Shown here: one piece after another, positions 1-11,936 of the stretch
Position numbering within the stretch: position 1 is the first letter of the stretch
Layout of the letters: each line of letters opens with the position of its first letter
NCBI GenBank assembly: GCA_004369085.1
Contig: ML210206.1
Coordinates: 90,763 to 154,762 of the forward strand
Reading direction: 5' to 3'
DNA from: Coprinopsis marcescibilis
Lineage: Eukaryota > Basidiomycota > Agaricomycetes > Agaricales > Psathyrellaceae
Length of the DNA stretch: 64,000 nt
The notes under the pieces: model-generated
Database searches by the model: none
Seen by the model: the letters and a program-made list of their open reading frames with translations, nothing else
Told to the model about the DNA's origin: nothing
Translations under genes and position numbers: made by a program

Positions 1-162
1 GGGTGTGGTTTTCTTCCTCTGTCACTGTGGAGCACCACCATGACAATTGGATCACAAAAGCCTCGTCGAAATGTATAGGTTTCGCCCTGGAGCAATCAAT
101 ATATCAGACGTGGACGGGGAAACAAGATGGACGAGCGTCGAGGTCGCAGAACAGATGATGGC

Positions 163-2114
163 TCAAGCCACAGACGTCTGTACTGTTGATGGTATGCTCA
201 CGCTCCCTCTCCGATCGGTATGTTCAAAGTAGGCACCCCATTGTGTCCACCAGTCGTCGACCGACTCGCTAGCATCATGCGTGCAGATATCCAAAACACC
301 TCCCCAAACCATCTTGAACGTTGCTTCATCCATATGTTCCCAGTCCTCGTAGGCAAGTGCCTTGCGCATGACGTCGTCTCGCCTGTGCATTGCGACAGCA
401 GGAACCGTAAGCATCGCTTGCTGCTGCACCTCGTGTGCATGCACTGATGCCACCCGTGGTTGACGAATCTCTTCATATGCCGTCAGAAGCTGCGAGACCT
501 GATTCCGATTGGTGATTCTCGAGAATAGATTCCCGAGTGTGAGGGCGTCCTCCAAGCCCAGCCCCGTGGAATGGAAACCAGAAGGCTAGGAGATTTACAT
601 TAGATTGAGATAATCTCTAGAGAATGTAAGCCAAGGGGCATGCATACCAATAAAGGATGTGCCGCCTCTCCGACGAGGACGATACGCGCCTCATCGCACA
701 CAAGAGATTCGAGATGCGGTCGAACTCGAACTATTCTGGCAGAGAACCGGTTCGTCGACTTTAAGAGCTTCAGCGGTCTACGGAGCTTCAGCACGAATTA
801 TGTCCCAAGAGGGCAAATGCCGTACCTTGGCTCAAACCGGGAGTAATCTAGGTCCCATTGATCAAGGGAGGAGAATGATTTCCATTCTTCGTCCCCTTCC
901 TTTAATGGACCATTATAGGTGTAGACAAGAGACACTGAGAATTCCTTTCCGCCGGCCTTATCGTTTAACATTAGGTTTGACCCGTATAGCGCTGCATTCT
1001 TATCTCACCAGCAGATGCCCTCGCAGGATGTAGCCATCTCCTAAGAAAAGTGTCCACTATATTACTGATGTATGAGCGCTGCACACCTTTATATCTCAGT
1101 GAACGTATATGAAGGACTCACAACCAGTGGGTTCGCGAACGGTCTCAAGTCTTCATCCCCTTCGAGAACTGCGGTCGGAATAGAGAATGTAACCCACAGT
1201 CGTTTACCACAGGTGTCTGGAGGAGGGTTAATGCCTTCATATTCTCCTGTCACTACGCCCCGCATAAAGCTATCATATCCGTCCGCTCCAACAATCACAT
1301 CAGCCTTGAGCTTTTCCCCGTTCCCTAATGTCACCGAAACGCTTTCGGAGTCGGCGTCAACAACATCGGCTTGGAACATGAACTTTACACCTGCTTCACT
1401 GGCAAGTTCGTGAAGCGCGTAATGGAGTTCAGAATGCTGTCATGTCAGGCAGTGAGCATTGTGGACATGCTGCGTGCAACATACAAGCACGCACCTCGAT
1501 AAACAGGAAATCCGCCAGGAGATGCACCAGGAATGTCTCCTGCATGATCACGGATCCGATAGGTTCGCCATTTGCCCCTATTTGATTCATTCAATTGAGG
1601 AATTGTGGGCATACTGAGATAAGACACGCACCATTGTGGAATGTAAAGGTATCGCATTTGTGCGACATTTTGGCAAGAGCAGGAGCTAAGCCCCATTGGT
1701 TCAGGATTCGAGTCATGTTGGGCGGGGAACTACACATAGTACGTGGGTTCAGTTGCTTTCCAATTCAACGAATGTGGCTCGGCGATCCAAGAACATACCG
1801 GAGACCTCCTTTACACTTTCCAATAGAAGACAACGATTAGACCCAAAAGTCAACTATAGACAAAGTAGAGACACCGCAATACCTTGCTTACCACAGAATG
1901 CCCATCACTCTTTTCAATTATGAGAACACTGTGACCTGCTTTTCTTAACGTGTATGCAGTTGCGAGACCTACAAATTGGGTGATATCCCCAAGGTTAGAT
2001 AGATCGCCCAGGGAGCATCAATAACAGTGACTTGCCTGCTATGCTTCCCCCGACAACTATGAATTTGAGGCTGACGCTCGCTCTATTCTTGTGGACGGAG
2101 ATTTGGCCGGGCAT
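163..2114 (-). CDS. FAD-dependent monooxygenase (salicylate hydroxylase-like)
   Basis: Class A flavoprotein monooxygenase that would hydroxylate an aromatic or similar substrate with NAD(P)H and O2. The spliced product (roughly 450 residues) starts MPGQISVHKNR and has the dinucleotide-binding motif VVGGSIAGLATAYTLRKAGH near the N-terminus, NQWGLAPALAKM after it, the mid-protein DVIVGADG motif, and the FAD ribose/pyrophosphate motif GEAAHPLLPSG followed by STGLGLEDALTLGNLF. The ATG at 2114 is chosen because it places the Rossmann motif at the usual distance. The first intron (1969-2035) begins GC rather than GT; only this join restores GGSIAGLA. About eight introns all give open joins, so the gene looks intact. 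It lies next to an MFS transporter on the same strand, and the two may share a substrate pathway (inference). Confidence 0.85.
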
Positions 2115-3210
2115 TGATTCGTATTGTGGGCCCCAACAGGCGGAGGGAGGTATCGAAGGTTGGCCTGGGAGAGAAGAAAGTGGGCGTTAGACACGCCGCT
2201 CTTGAAGCATATATAAGATGATGATAGATCCTACACGCCTGACATCAGTTCCATATTGATCTTGAAATCAGATCCTGGGACCAGGGACTGAACAAAGAAG
2301 ATTGGGCTTGGTTGGGACGGTAAACCAGAACACGTGAAGACTAGATGTCGCCCAAACTGACGACACACGGTGGGACCTGGCAGGAGTTGAGCTCGGAGAG
2401 AGTTTGGAGTACTTGCCTACATTAGGTGCTACACATACTCAGGGTCCTCCTAAGCCATTCGAGTGAATAGACTTTAGGTAGAGACGACATTGTTTATCAG
2501 TATCGTTCCGATTCTCCAAGGATTTCCCGACAGTCCCTAACGCATGCGATTTGTAAAGGACAGCCTCAAAACGAGATCAAAACGGCACTTCCTAAGTTCC
2601 TTGATTGAGAACATGTTGCGCAGTCACCAGCATTCGGCCAGAAAAGTCTATGCTGGGAAATTACTGTGAAAAGAAGTGGGATGGGAATGTGGAACCAGCG
2701 GTACCACCTGAGCAACAGAAATGGCGCGGTCGCCGTCGTAATGTACAATAGGCAAAGTTTTGTGAACAACGTGAACACTGAAGGATGCTTTCACCCTGGT
2801 TTCTCAACTGTCAAATTCAAAGCCGACGGCATTTACCGAGACCGAGGACGGAACCAATCATGAATTAGGGGAATCTGGAGTACGATTGTGCGGCGGGTCG
2901 GAATCAAGATGGCTGGCATAGTGTTTTGCGATGTACCCACAACTGTGACTGTTGGAGACTTTTGGTTGGGGTGTTGTGTTTTACATTTGGTTATCAATCA
3001 TTGTGTCCGATGCGAAGGTTGTTAACTGTGCCATTTTGTTCATCATTTTATTCGTGCGGCGGCGAGAAGTTGCTATTGTACAGAAGATGGCAAATGCGCA
3101 TTCGATTTTTCATTGCCCACGTCGGAATTGACGTCCGCATCACTCCCGAAGGTCAGAGGCGTAAGTATTTGGAGACCCCAGACTTGATAGTCCCGACACC
3201 CCAACGTCGT
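2115..3210. other. intergenic region, no gene recognised
   Basis: It separates the start of the FAD monooxygenase from the 3' end of the MFS gene. The open frames inside are short, on both strands, and show no recognisable domain. Apart from the TATA-like element near 2210 I see nothing specific. Confidence 0.5.
2209..2216 (-). promoter_or_regulatory. TATA-like element before the FAD monooxygenase
   Basis: A TATATA core lies about 95 bases upstream of the ATG at 2114, a plausible position for a fungal core promoter. The core is palindromic, so the strand is assigned from the neighbouring gene. Confidence 0.35.
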
Positions 3211-5233
3211 CTATATCCGTTTTGAATTTCTTCTTACGGAAACCGATTTCCAAATGAAAAGGTAACATGCGGTTCCTGCAAACGCAACGACCTATAAAAT
3301 CGCACATTTAGCATATTTGGAACAAGTATCAATAGAATGACGTACAGCTGCGAAGATAAGAGGCCGTTGCCAATGGTGTTCTGAAGTGAGGAGCGCTCCA
3401 GCGATGGGGTTACCTGTCAGCAAGGCGAATGCCAACACAAAAGATAATGCCCCAATACGAATCCTGATCAATCATCAGAGAAGTGGTATTATGGACAGGC
3501 AAGTCAAAACATACCCTAGATCAGAGAGGTCCGCATGCGTGATGAAAGACGCAACAGCAGGCGTAGTGAGAGAGACCACTGCAGTACCCGAACACAAAAA
3601 ATCAGCCTCGCATCTGAAACATTGGCAACTACGCCTGCTTACCTCCTCCAGAGAAGAAACCATAAACAATTCCGAAGCCAGCCACTCCAGCAACGTTTGT
3701 GGCACCGAATAGCGCAAACATCAGTGCACCGCACACGCCAGAAGATGCAATCAAAACTGTAAAATGCCGGTGAGTAAACATGGAATTAACGAGGAACTCG
3801 TGGCTGCCACACGTACTGTTAAGTGGGCCATAGAAGTCTGCAACGACATTTGGGAGTATCCGTCCAAAAATAGACGAGGCGTTCATGATTGTGATCTACT
3901 CGTCGTTTTTATCGGTTAGAACAGAACAATAGTCCACAACGGCTGATCGACGCACCGAATACTTCAAAAATTGTGCATCTACCGAATGGAGAGCGGCGTA
4001 GAGCTGGAGGTAGAAAACTGTGTAAAGTGTCAGCGAAAGATAAATGAAGACGTTTGGCAGCTTACATGGCACGAACAGACCCCAGAATACCTATTGACGC
4101 ACAAGGTTATATGAGTTGCTCCTGTGCAAATGATAGAAGCTCACGAAAAATGTTCCGATTGCGAAGACGACGAATTGCGAGTCCCGGATCACCTCCTTGA
4201 ACGATGCAGGTGGGGTCGATTCATTCCCGACCTTGCGGATGGCAAGTCGAGGTTTCATGATGAGATTGGCCACTAAAAGTAACCCTACATCCAGAATCCC
4301 AACGGCCCTAAACAGATATGACGGTATCGGACTACAAGGAGATGATATCTCTTACCTTATTCCCCATGCGAAAGACTGGTGTTCAAACAAATTGTTCAAA
4401 ATGACTGGGTACAAGCATGCACCAACACTAGAACCTGTGTAATTGGTAATTGAATAGGCTGGACACACAAATACTGGCTAACCTCCTTACCTGCAACGAC
4501 GATACCCATAGCCAGCGACCGCTTCTGGCGAAAATAATGGGAAGTCATTGTGAAACAGGGTAGAAACATTAATCCCATTCCAGTTCCCAGACCGACTCCC
4601 TGTGCGAGGAAGTGCTGATAGTATTGGTGTGGCTGAGCTAGTGATAACATGAAAACTCTGGTGATATAGTCAGTCTATAGGTCTGGCACCGGTTCGAGAA
4701 AGCCTCTTACGAGATCGCGTAGATGACGGTCCCGACAATCATGCAATGGTGGAAATAACCATTCTCCAGCAGTCTATTGGCCGGAAGACCAAGGGCAAAT
4801 AGAAGGAACACCTGTACAGAGCCAATCCAGCTGACCTCAGACGGCGAGTTCTGGTTCAAGGTTACACGCTAGAAAATTCGTTTGCCACTGCAATGGGATA
4901 AATCCAGACCAAAGAGTGTACTTACTGTGTAGTAGTCTTGATACACCCCGAAGGACTGCACGACCCCGAACGTACAAAATGACACCAGCGTCCTGCATAT
5001 ATTCAGCGTCGGGTACAAAGCGGACGCAAAGAAACCTGTAGTCACCCCCCAGCAATCGACAACCACCCTTGTAAACCACCCTCACGGAAGTCGTCCGGTG
5101 ATCCTCTAGTCCCAGCCTCCTTGTGTACTAGATCATCTTCGTTCGAGGTGTTTGAGGCGTAGGCTTCCTTGGACTCCACGGTAGAAACACAGTCCAAGGA
5201 TGATCCATCGTGTATTGAGGTGGTCGATTTCAT
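3211..5233 (-). CDS. MFS transporter, monocarboxylate (MCT) type
   Basis: Membrane transporter of the fungal MCT-like major facilitator group, expected to move organic acids or related small metabolites across the plasma membrane. The product starts MKSTTSIHDGSSLD, has a hydrophilic N-terminal tail of about 55 residues, then the family signature EGGLQGWLSIAGG running into FCTFGVVQSFGVYQDYYT after an intron. Later exons give the paired signature GVGLGTGMGLMFLPC, SHYFRQKRSLAMGIVVAG, the central loop LAIRKVG, and SIFGRILPN in the second half, consistent with 12 helices. The last exon ends VVAFAGTACYLFIWK and a short basic tail, with stop at 3211-3213. All joins checked are in frame. The actual substrate cannot be read from the sequence. 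Confidence 0.85.
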
Positions 5234-5354
5234 GGTTTTGGGAAGAGTGCTGGAATCGACCTTCTAACCTCGTGCACTTTGATGACCCCAAGCCAATCTT
5301 TACTTTCCCATGTTGCGAAGAATTCGCCCTCGTTTTTGATTTCTTCGCCGCAGG

Positions 5355-5919
5355 TTATGTCACCTGCCAAATAGCGCTGTTCACACACAGTATAGTTGTT
5401 GCGAAAAGGAAAAACTGAAGACCAAAAGCCCGCGGGACTAGAGTACTGCAGCTGAATGATGAAAGTGCTACAGGGGTGACCCCGCGACCCTGAATAGGCC
5501 GTATTTGCTCCGCATGGAGAATGTACACATTAGCTTTGCCCAAAAGAATGTTGGGCCAATCTAATATATGCACGCTGGCGTTAGTAGACTCCGAGCAACA
5601 TAAGATAATAAATCATACTCACCGGCGTCTACGTTAACGTTCCAGGTATATTTATGAACGTTACCGCCGTCTGTTATCAGGAGTGAGATTTCGGAAGACG
5701 GCTCGCCCAGAGATTTCGCAATAAAGATGTCCACAAGCCCGTTTCGGTGACAGCTGTGAGTGTCCTGAAAAACTAACTTGCTGGAGCTGTCAGGGGCTCA
5801 AGCGGCCCTGCAATTTATGGTTAGAGGACGACTGTAAAAATCTACCTGACGACACGTTTTCTCGTGGCCGCGCAACCTTCGAAAGTTGAAATTAGGATGA
5901 TATTAACGACATTAAGCAT
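5355..5919 (-). CDS. small protein with Kre9/Knh1-like beta domain, possibly GPI-anchored
   Basis: Predicted from splice signals. Exon 1 from the ATG at 5919 gives a hydrophobic start (MLNVVNIILISTF), exon 2 gives NGLVDIFIAK, SEISLLITDGG and HKYTWNVNVDA, and the last exon gives WPNILLGKANVYILHAEQ. The order VDI-I, short spacer, SYTW-like strand, Y-I-I resembles the serine/threonine-rich GPI-anchored fungal family (Kre9/Knh1 N-terminal domain). The C-terminus is hydrophobic (FGLQFFLFATTILCV), as a GPI signal or membrane anchor would be. The product is only about 130-140 residues. The exon 1/2 join relies on an acceptor at CCCCTGACAG, because a nearer acceptor leads to a stop. Function is unknown; a role at the cell wall is a guess. 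Confidence 0.35.
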
Positions 5920-6696
5920 GTAGAAAGATCTTGAGGGCAATGTAGCGGAGTAAGTTCGCCAAAGCCAACTGGTTCGCGAACCCTTGCAAACTGGTCGTGG
6001 GAATGCGTGTGTCAGCCAGCCTTGTGCAAACTGTGGCTGACGAGTCCGACTTGACAATGTTCTCCTCCGACTCGCTCAGCCTAAAGTGATGTACCAATAC
6101 TGAAGAATTTTCTCTTGGGTTCCTGATAGCCTGATTGTGTCTTGGTCACAGCAGCCCCTGCTTCCTCTTAGACTGTACATCAGCTATCATAATGAATTCC
6201 TCCACCCCGAACTTGCATCACAACCTTCGCACACACGAACTAGGCTCGGACATCTCTCTCTGCGAACTGCTGTGTGAAAAACTGGCTTGGTCTTTAGTCT
6301 GGTTAAGCTGACCGAAACGAGCGGAGGCACGGTTCAGTATTCACGAAATTATGCTTAATACTAAATCTGACATCGGGAAGATCTCGTTATCTCCAGCCTA
6401 CTTTTGTGTCGTTCTCGAATCCAAAAGCAGACAACTTGGCGGTTCTAAGCCTCGTGTCAACTTGAGGTTCCGTACACCGATCTGATATTCTCAACCGATT
6501 TCTAACCACTGGCTTGACCTGATCACCGATCATCGACCCTCCATAATAGCCCCTCTTCGATGGTTGCCCCAGTTCACAGCAAGTTGTTCCTACACAGATC
6601 CAACGGAACTTTCTAATTTAGGCGGCGAAGATGTGAAATATATAAACGGACACTCAAATCTCCTCTCCAAGCCACTGACACATACTCCTCCCAACC
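5920..6696. other. intergenic region, divergent promoters
   Basis: It lies between the small minus-strand protein and the acyl-CoA oxidase-like gene. Apart from the TATA element at 6639-6646 I see no gene or repeat. Confidence 0.5.
6639..6646 (+). promoter_or_regulatory. TATA box of the acyl-CoA oxidase-like gene
   Basis: TATATAAA sits about 50 bases before the ATG at 6697 and is preceded by A/T-rich sequence, a good match to a fungal TATA box. Confidence 0.5.
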
Positions 6697-8537
6697 ATGC
6701 CCAACAACCTCTACCAGCATCCACTTTTCCAGACTCGAGGGGAACTACTCTCCGTCGATGAGCGTGTAGCCTTATCATACCAACGCGCAAAGATATTACT
6801 GCAAACATATCGTAAGGAGTCTTCGATGATAACCACCACCTATATTGACACCGTCTCAGGACTCACGGCACGCGATGTTCAATTCTGCACCCCGCGATAC
6901 TGGGAGCTCATGATGGACCCCATCTGCTCTCAAGATATTGCCATGTTCACAATTTTAGCAGCTCACGTTGGTCTGGCAGTCGGGACGCTTTCAAGGCATC
7001 TTAAGAAGCGCCCCGACCTTCGCTCTCTTGTTGAGCGCTTGCTCAAGTTTGAGACTGTTGGTATTTATCTGCTGACCGAGCGGGGCCACGGCTTGGACTC
7101 GTTCAACATCGAAACGACGGCAACAAAAACAGAAAACGGTTTCATTCTTCACACCCCACGTGAAGAGGCATCAAAGTAAGTCAACTTACCTCCCATGCTC
7201 GTTGTCCCACTTAACGGTTTATGTTAAAGATTCATGCCAGCGTCTACTCCGCTCTTTGGAATTCCCAAAGTGGCGTTGGTGATGGCCCGCCTGATCGTTG
7301 ACGGGCAGGACCGAGGCTGTCGATTTTTCATCGTTCCCGTGTGCAATTCAAAAGAAATGTACCAGGGCGTATATTCCACGCGCTTGCCACCAAGAAGTGG
7401 GACCGGCCCACTTGACTTCTCCATCACCTCTTTTGATCATGTTCGACTCCCACCTACCGCTTTGGTCGCCTCGGACGTTTTCGACCTCTCTGCTCCCTCC
7501 CGGCCCCTGGAGGCTTGGTGGGGCGAAGTATGGCGAATTCAATTGGGAACGCTCTCCGTCCCCGCACCCTGGATTTCTGCGATGAAAACCACTGCTTTCA
7601 TCGGCGGCAAGTACTCGACACGACGCTGTATTCTTGGCAAGATGAACGAACCTACCCCAATCATCTCGTTCCGGACTCAACAATGGCCGATCGCCCACTG
7701 TACAGCGGCAGCAATGGTCTTGGACAACTGGTACCCCCGCATTGTAAACTTCGCCATGTCCCAACGTGATCCGCGACTCCGGCATGCTTTTGCAGTCATT
7801 GCCAAAACCACTATCTGCAGACATTTCCAACGATGCGTCCCGGAGATTGCTGAACGATGCGGAGCCCAAGGAACATTCGACCAAAACTACATGGCCAGAA
7901 TTGAAGTATGTCATTCTTCTCATTTGCGTAACTTACCCATCTGATCACTCCTTCTCAGAACGACGGGAAGGGTGTAATTATCGCAGAAGGCGATGTTCTA
8001 ACCTTGTGCATCCGCCTCTTTTCGGAGTTAGTACAGGAGCGTTATACCCTCCCCCTTCCCGATCCTTCGGAGTCTCCTTTGGCTCAACATTCGCACTCGA
8101 TTCTGGAAGAGAACGTCAACCTGTATAAGGCACTGGGTTGCAACCATAGGAGCGATGCATTCAACTCGCTCATCCTTCCTCAATCAGAGGCGGCCATAGA
8201 GGCGATGGGTCACGCCCTTGCCTACTCCGCCGCGGTCGAGTCTGGCCTTCCGAAGGCTATCCTCGACATCTACGAGTGTGCCGTCATGCGTCAGGACATC
8301 GCATGGTACTCCGAGGCTCTCGGCATAACGAGGATCCAGCAGCGTATTCGAGAAGACGCGGCCATCTCGAGCTTTATGCCCCAGCTCGACACTTTCCTTT
8401 CGAAACTTGACATCGAAAACTTTGTCCAAGCGCCAATCGTCACTGACGATGCTTGGAATTCGTACATCCGCGATCTACCTCTTTACTCTGGTAATGCCGT
8501 CCCATCAGACACTTTTCAACTTCAGGCAATGCTGTGA
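6697..8537 (+). CDS. acyl-CoA oxidase / dehydrogenase-like flavoprotein
   Basis: Three exons give about 580 residues of an acyl-CoA oxidase-type fold, which desaturates an acyl-CoA at the alpha-beta bond using FAD. The first exon (MPNNLYQHPLFQTRG to EASK) carries VGIYLLTERGHGLDSFNIETT, matching the TE-GHGS and IETTA motifs of acyl-CoA oxidases. The second carries VALVMARLIVDGQDRGCRFFIVPV and later ERCGAQGTF. The third begins NDGKGVIIAEGDVLTLCI, where the Glu of the EGD motif is at the family's catalytic position. The ends are intact (MPNNL start, stop at 8535-8537). It is shorter than peroxisomal Acox/Pox1 (about 700 residues), and there is no C-terminal SKL-type peroxisome signal: it ends LQAML. 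It could therefore be cytosolic or act on a special acyl chain. Confidence 0.8.
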
Positions 8538-9890
8538 AGTGTATTTATTACTTTGGTGCCCTTCATCTATAATTTGCATCGCTGACTCGGCATTTGTTAC
8601 GACGACTTCTTGTTCATGACCTCAAGTATCTCAAGCTGCATTATTAGACCGTACTATACTCGTGCATAGATTCTAGTTCAACATGATTAGGTCTCACCCC
8701 GGAAATATTTCACCCCACAACTTCCACGTCCCGTGTGACCAAGTATCCAAGTCCCTCACATGCTTTCTAGACGAGGAGCTCAGAACCCGGGTGGTTAACC
8801 GCGCATTCCAAAACTGCAGGACGAAGTCGACACCTTTAGGGTCCATGTGTCCAGTCTTTACATCCGACTGCCGAAAACAGGTTTGCAGGGAAGATGCGAA
8901 CGTCCCCGTCGGCCCCAATACATTCAACAGGTGCTTCCAAACTACATGATCGCCGACGTGGGTTTAAACATCATTCCACACAAATCCAAATCCATCCAAA
9001 AAGGGTGGAGCTGAGAAATTGCTAGAATTCATCTTTCCACTTGACCCGTCTCACTCGAGTGTGACGGAAATGGGGCCACTGCCACAAATGCGACGGGAAA
9101 TCCAGCGGGAGCCTTCGAACACAAACGCTCTCTCGCTCACAGTTCAGAGCCAAAGAAGTAGAAGCCGCCACAACGCTGACTATACCTGTTTAGGGCCCCT
9201 GCCGAAAACGAAGGGAGGTAATAAATATCATCAAATTAATTATGGTCCTTCCCCAGCATCAGGAACTTTGTGCGGCCTGGATTAGACAAGATCGGAAGGT
9301 ACCTTTCTGGGGCGGGATTCTTCGAAGAAAACCGTGGTTATTCGGCTTCCAGTGGAATAGCAAGCGCAACTCGGAGTTTGTTGCAGTGAGGGCACGTCTG
9401 TCGTAAATCGCACAATATTCTCTCGAAAGGTCCAGGTGATGTGTGCTCCGGGCCGACTTTGGAATAACAGCACTTTCGACGGCTCAAACGCATGTGAGAA
9501 AGGAGAAGGGGGCCTTGAAAGTGGAAATCTTACCCAGGGAAAATATCTTCGTAACTCTCCCAGCGAACTTGCGATGGACACGAGCACAGTCGTCAGCGAG
9601 ATGAACCGTACAGTGCGAATTGGGATCAGTCACAAGATATCCGTGGTGAAAACCTTCGGTTCCAATAGATTTATGGACGACGGAGTTATGTTGGTTGAGA
9701 TGGGGTAACCGAGACGATTATTACCTCGCCTAGATTGGGGTACGGGTCTCGCCCTCGTGGCCGTAGCGCTACGCCCCACCAGACGGCGCCAGCTCGCGCG
9801 AACCCTATCAGACGGAATCTGTCCCGTTGGGAATGTCCATTCAGAATGAACCTAATCACAAAACGACGAACACAGAATTGGGAGGATTGA
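8538..9890. other. intergenic region, no gene recognised
   Basis: About 1.35 kb between the 3' ends of the acyl-CoA oxidase-like gene and the UBR7-like gene. Short frames occur on both strands but none has a recognisable domain or good splice-linked partners. I found no clear repeat. Confidence 0.5.
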
Positions 9891-11526
9891 TCAGCCGCCT
9901 CTCTTCGCATTGTCTTTCAACTTTTCGAAAAAGTCTCGAACGTCAGACTCGTCCACAACCTTTCCTTGGGCTGCGAAAGGTTCGAAAAAAGATTTGAACC
10001 CATCCCTATTTAAGACACAGCTATTAATGGGAAAATATTGAGTGCGAAGTCCGTCGAAGACTGACCTCATTTTATTAAACGCATGAATGCCATCTATGGC
10101 CCTGCCGTGAGGGAGTCGTGACAAAGCACGCATCCCAAGCTCTTCCAGAGATAAGCCTATTATGTCCGATTCACTTCCAGGGTACGATCTTAGCAACTGG
10201 CAGACGAACCTGAATCTGGATCCTCAGGCGGTTCATAAGTTTCTTCTTCCTCAACCAAATACCGATGATTTTCCAAGGAAGTACGACACTGTCGTTTCGA
10301 GCGATTAGTAAAGGAGACGACCGTGTATCGCTGTGAAAACGTAAACCCACGTCCTCACAGTGACACCATCTCTCTCTAAATCCGTCGGTTAAAAATACAT
10401 CCCCTGTTCCCAAGTTCCCTGCAGAAGGATCCCGTCCCAAAACTTTCGAGGCGAGCGGGTTTGGTCTTGGGGCGAGACACGGTGCGACCTCATTTAAAGT
10501 TGGATCGGAAGCTGTTCGAGTTCGCTTTGGTTCTGGAGCGTGTTCGTCGTCTGAGGATGGGACGAGTCTACGTTTGGATCCTGCAGCATTAGGGGTGTCA
10601 TCATCCTCTATTGCTACATCATCGTCCTTTCCAATGAGGTCACCGATGCGCCGCCATTCCGAGCCAAGGGCATCTCGTCCCACTATCATTGCACCTGGCG
10701 TGCCTGCGTACTTCTTCAAAATCTTTATCTTCGACACACAGGCGCCGCAGACAAAGCTGTCATAATCTGCGGCCGTAATTAGTGCAGGGGGGAGACTGGA
10801 GCACGAGGTCTCGGATCTCGCATCTTCTTCAGTGCTTTCAGCAGGGGTAGGTTCCTCTTTCTCCTTCGATTCTACTTCTGGAGTCGGTGCCCGAGAAGTG
10901 GGTCGTTCTCGGAGATTGCAGCAAGATTCGTGGAACCAGTCCTGTTACTACGTCAAATGATCAACTCAACAGGAGAGGAGAATTTTACAAACCTCGCACG
11001 AAAGACATTGGATCATGGTTTCGCGCTCCTTCTCTGCATCATAAGGTCTACCGCACCTACAGAAAGCGCCTCGGAAGTTCTGGCCATACTTGTTGTACTC
11101 ATTCTTGGGTTGAATTGTTGTTTCTAAGCTGCAAGGACGCGGGATAGCTGAGGTCGGACAGTCACAGCGAAAGTCTCGCTTAGGGAAGCTGGGAAAAGGG
11201 TGTTTGATCAGATTTTCGACTCTGACAAACGCTTGGTACTGCTCTCACAGTTCAATCTGTTCGTGCTGGGTATGGCAGGCAATGGAGCATGCGGCACATA
11301 TTCCCCGAGGTTCTTTACACGTTAAGCACAGATAGACTGGCTGCCTGTGCAGATGTCAGTGTCTACATTATATGACTGAAGAGACATTTCAGGTGGACCT
11401 AAGGTATCCCAGAGGGTACGTGCAGTGAGAGAATTGATGAGGAAGCGCGAGACCTGCCTCCCGAACAAGATCATCCTGTCTTTCTAGATATTCCTGTAGG
11501 GTTGATCCAGACGCGGTTTGGGACAT
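9891..11526 (-). CDS. UBR7: UBR7/Mlo2-like protein, UBR box and PHD-type zinc finger
   Basis: Putative E3 ubiquitin ligase of the UBR7 (S. pombe Mlo2) family, which recognises N-degrons or histone tails. The start MSQTASGSTLQEYLERQ leads into LALPHQFSHCTYPLGYL, and the next exon gives VYLCLTCKEPRGICAAC with ACHTQHEQIEL, then FPKRDFRCDCPTSA: the UBR-box cysteines and histidines in order. A PHD-like finger follows (CRCGRPYDAEKERETMIQCLSC, DWFHESCC), then YDSFVCGACVSK and KKYAGTPGAMIV. Near the end come GFRERWCHCED, YEPPEDPDSGLSLEELGMRAL, DGIHAFNKMRS and GKVVDESDVRDFFEKL, the hallmark UBR7 C-terminal region. At least six short introns give clean joins. The gene is transcribed away from the HyuB-like gene, with 410 bases between them. 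Confidence 0.93.
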
Positions 11527-11936
11527 TATATGCCCAGCTTCACGTCTATGGCGATTAGAGGTGTATGGGTGATGATGAAACGCGTTCAAGCTGCAGACGC
11601 CATGCCAGTGAGCGCGTGGCTGCAGCCGTAAGACGGTGCCGGAATGACTACATAAGCAGTGTCGCGGCCCGCACCGGGACGCGTACGTGAGGCTCAGACA
11701 GAGAACAGCGACCACTGCTTTCTTGTTTCTGCACGTTGGCGAATGATTCTTTACTCCTGGTCGTTATTTAGAGGTATTCCGACAATGGACAAGGGGTTCC
11801 TCATTTCCAGCGGCTCTCCGTTAACAAACTCGACGCTCGGAATCAACCCGGAAACGCAAGTGGATGACTACATAAACTGGGACTCGCCGCTCCAACCGCC
11901 GAGAGCTCTCTTGAACCTATCAGTATCATTGTAGCA
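11527..11936. promoter_or_regulatory. shared divergent promoter region
   Basis: The 410 bases lie between the starts of the UBR7-like gene (minus) and the HyuB-like gene (plus), so both promoters must fit here or overlap the genes. No N-terminal (HyuA) half of a 5-oxoprolinase can be read in it. Confidence 0.5.
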
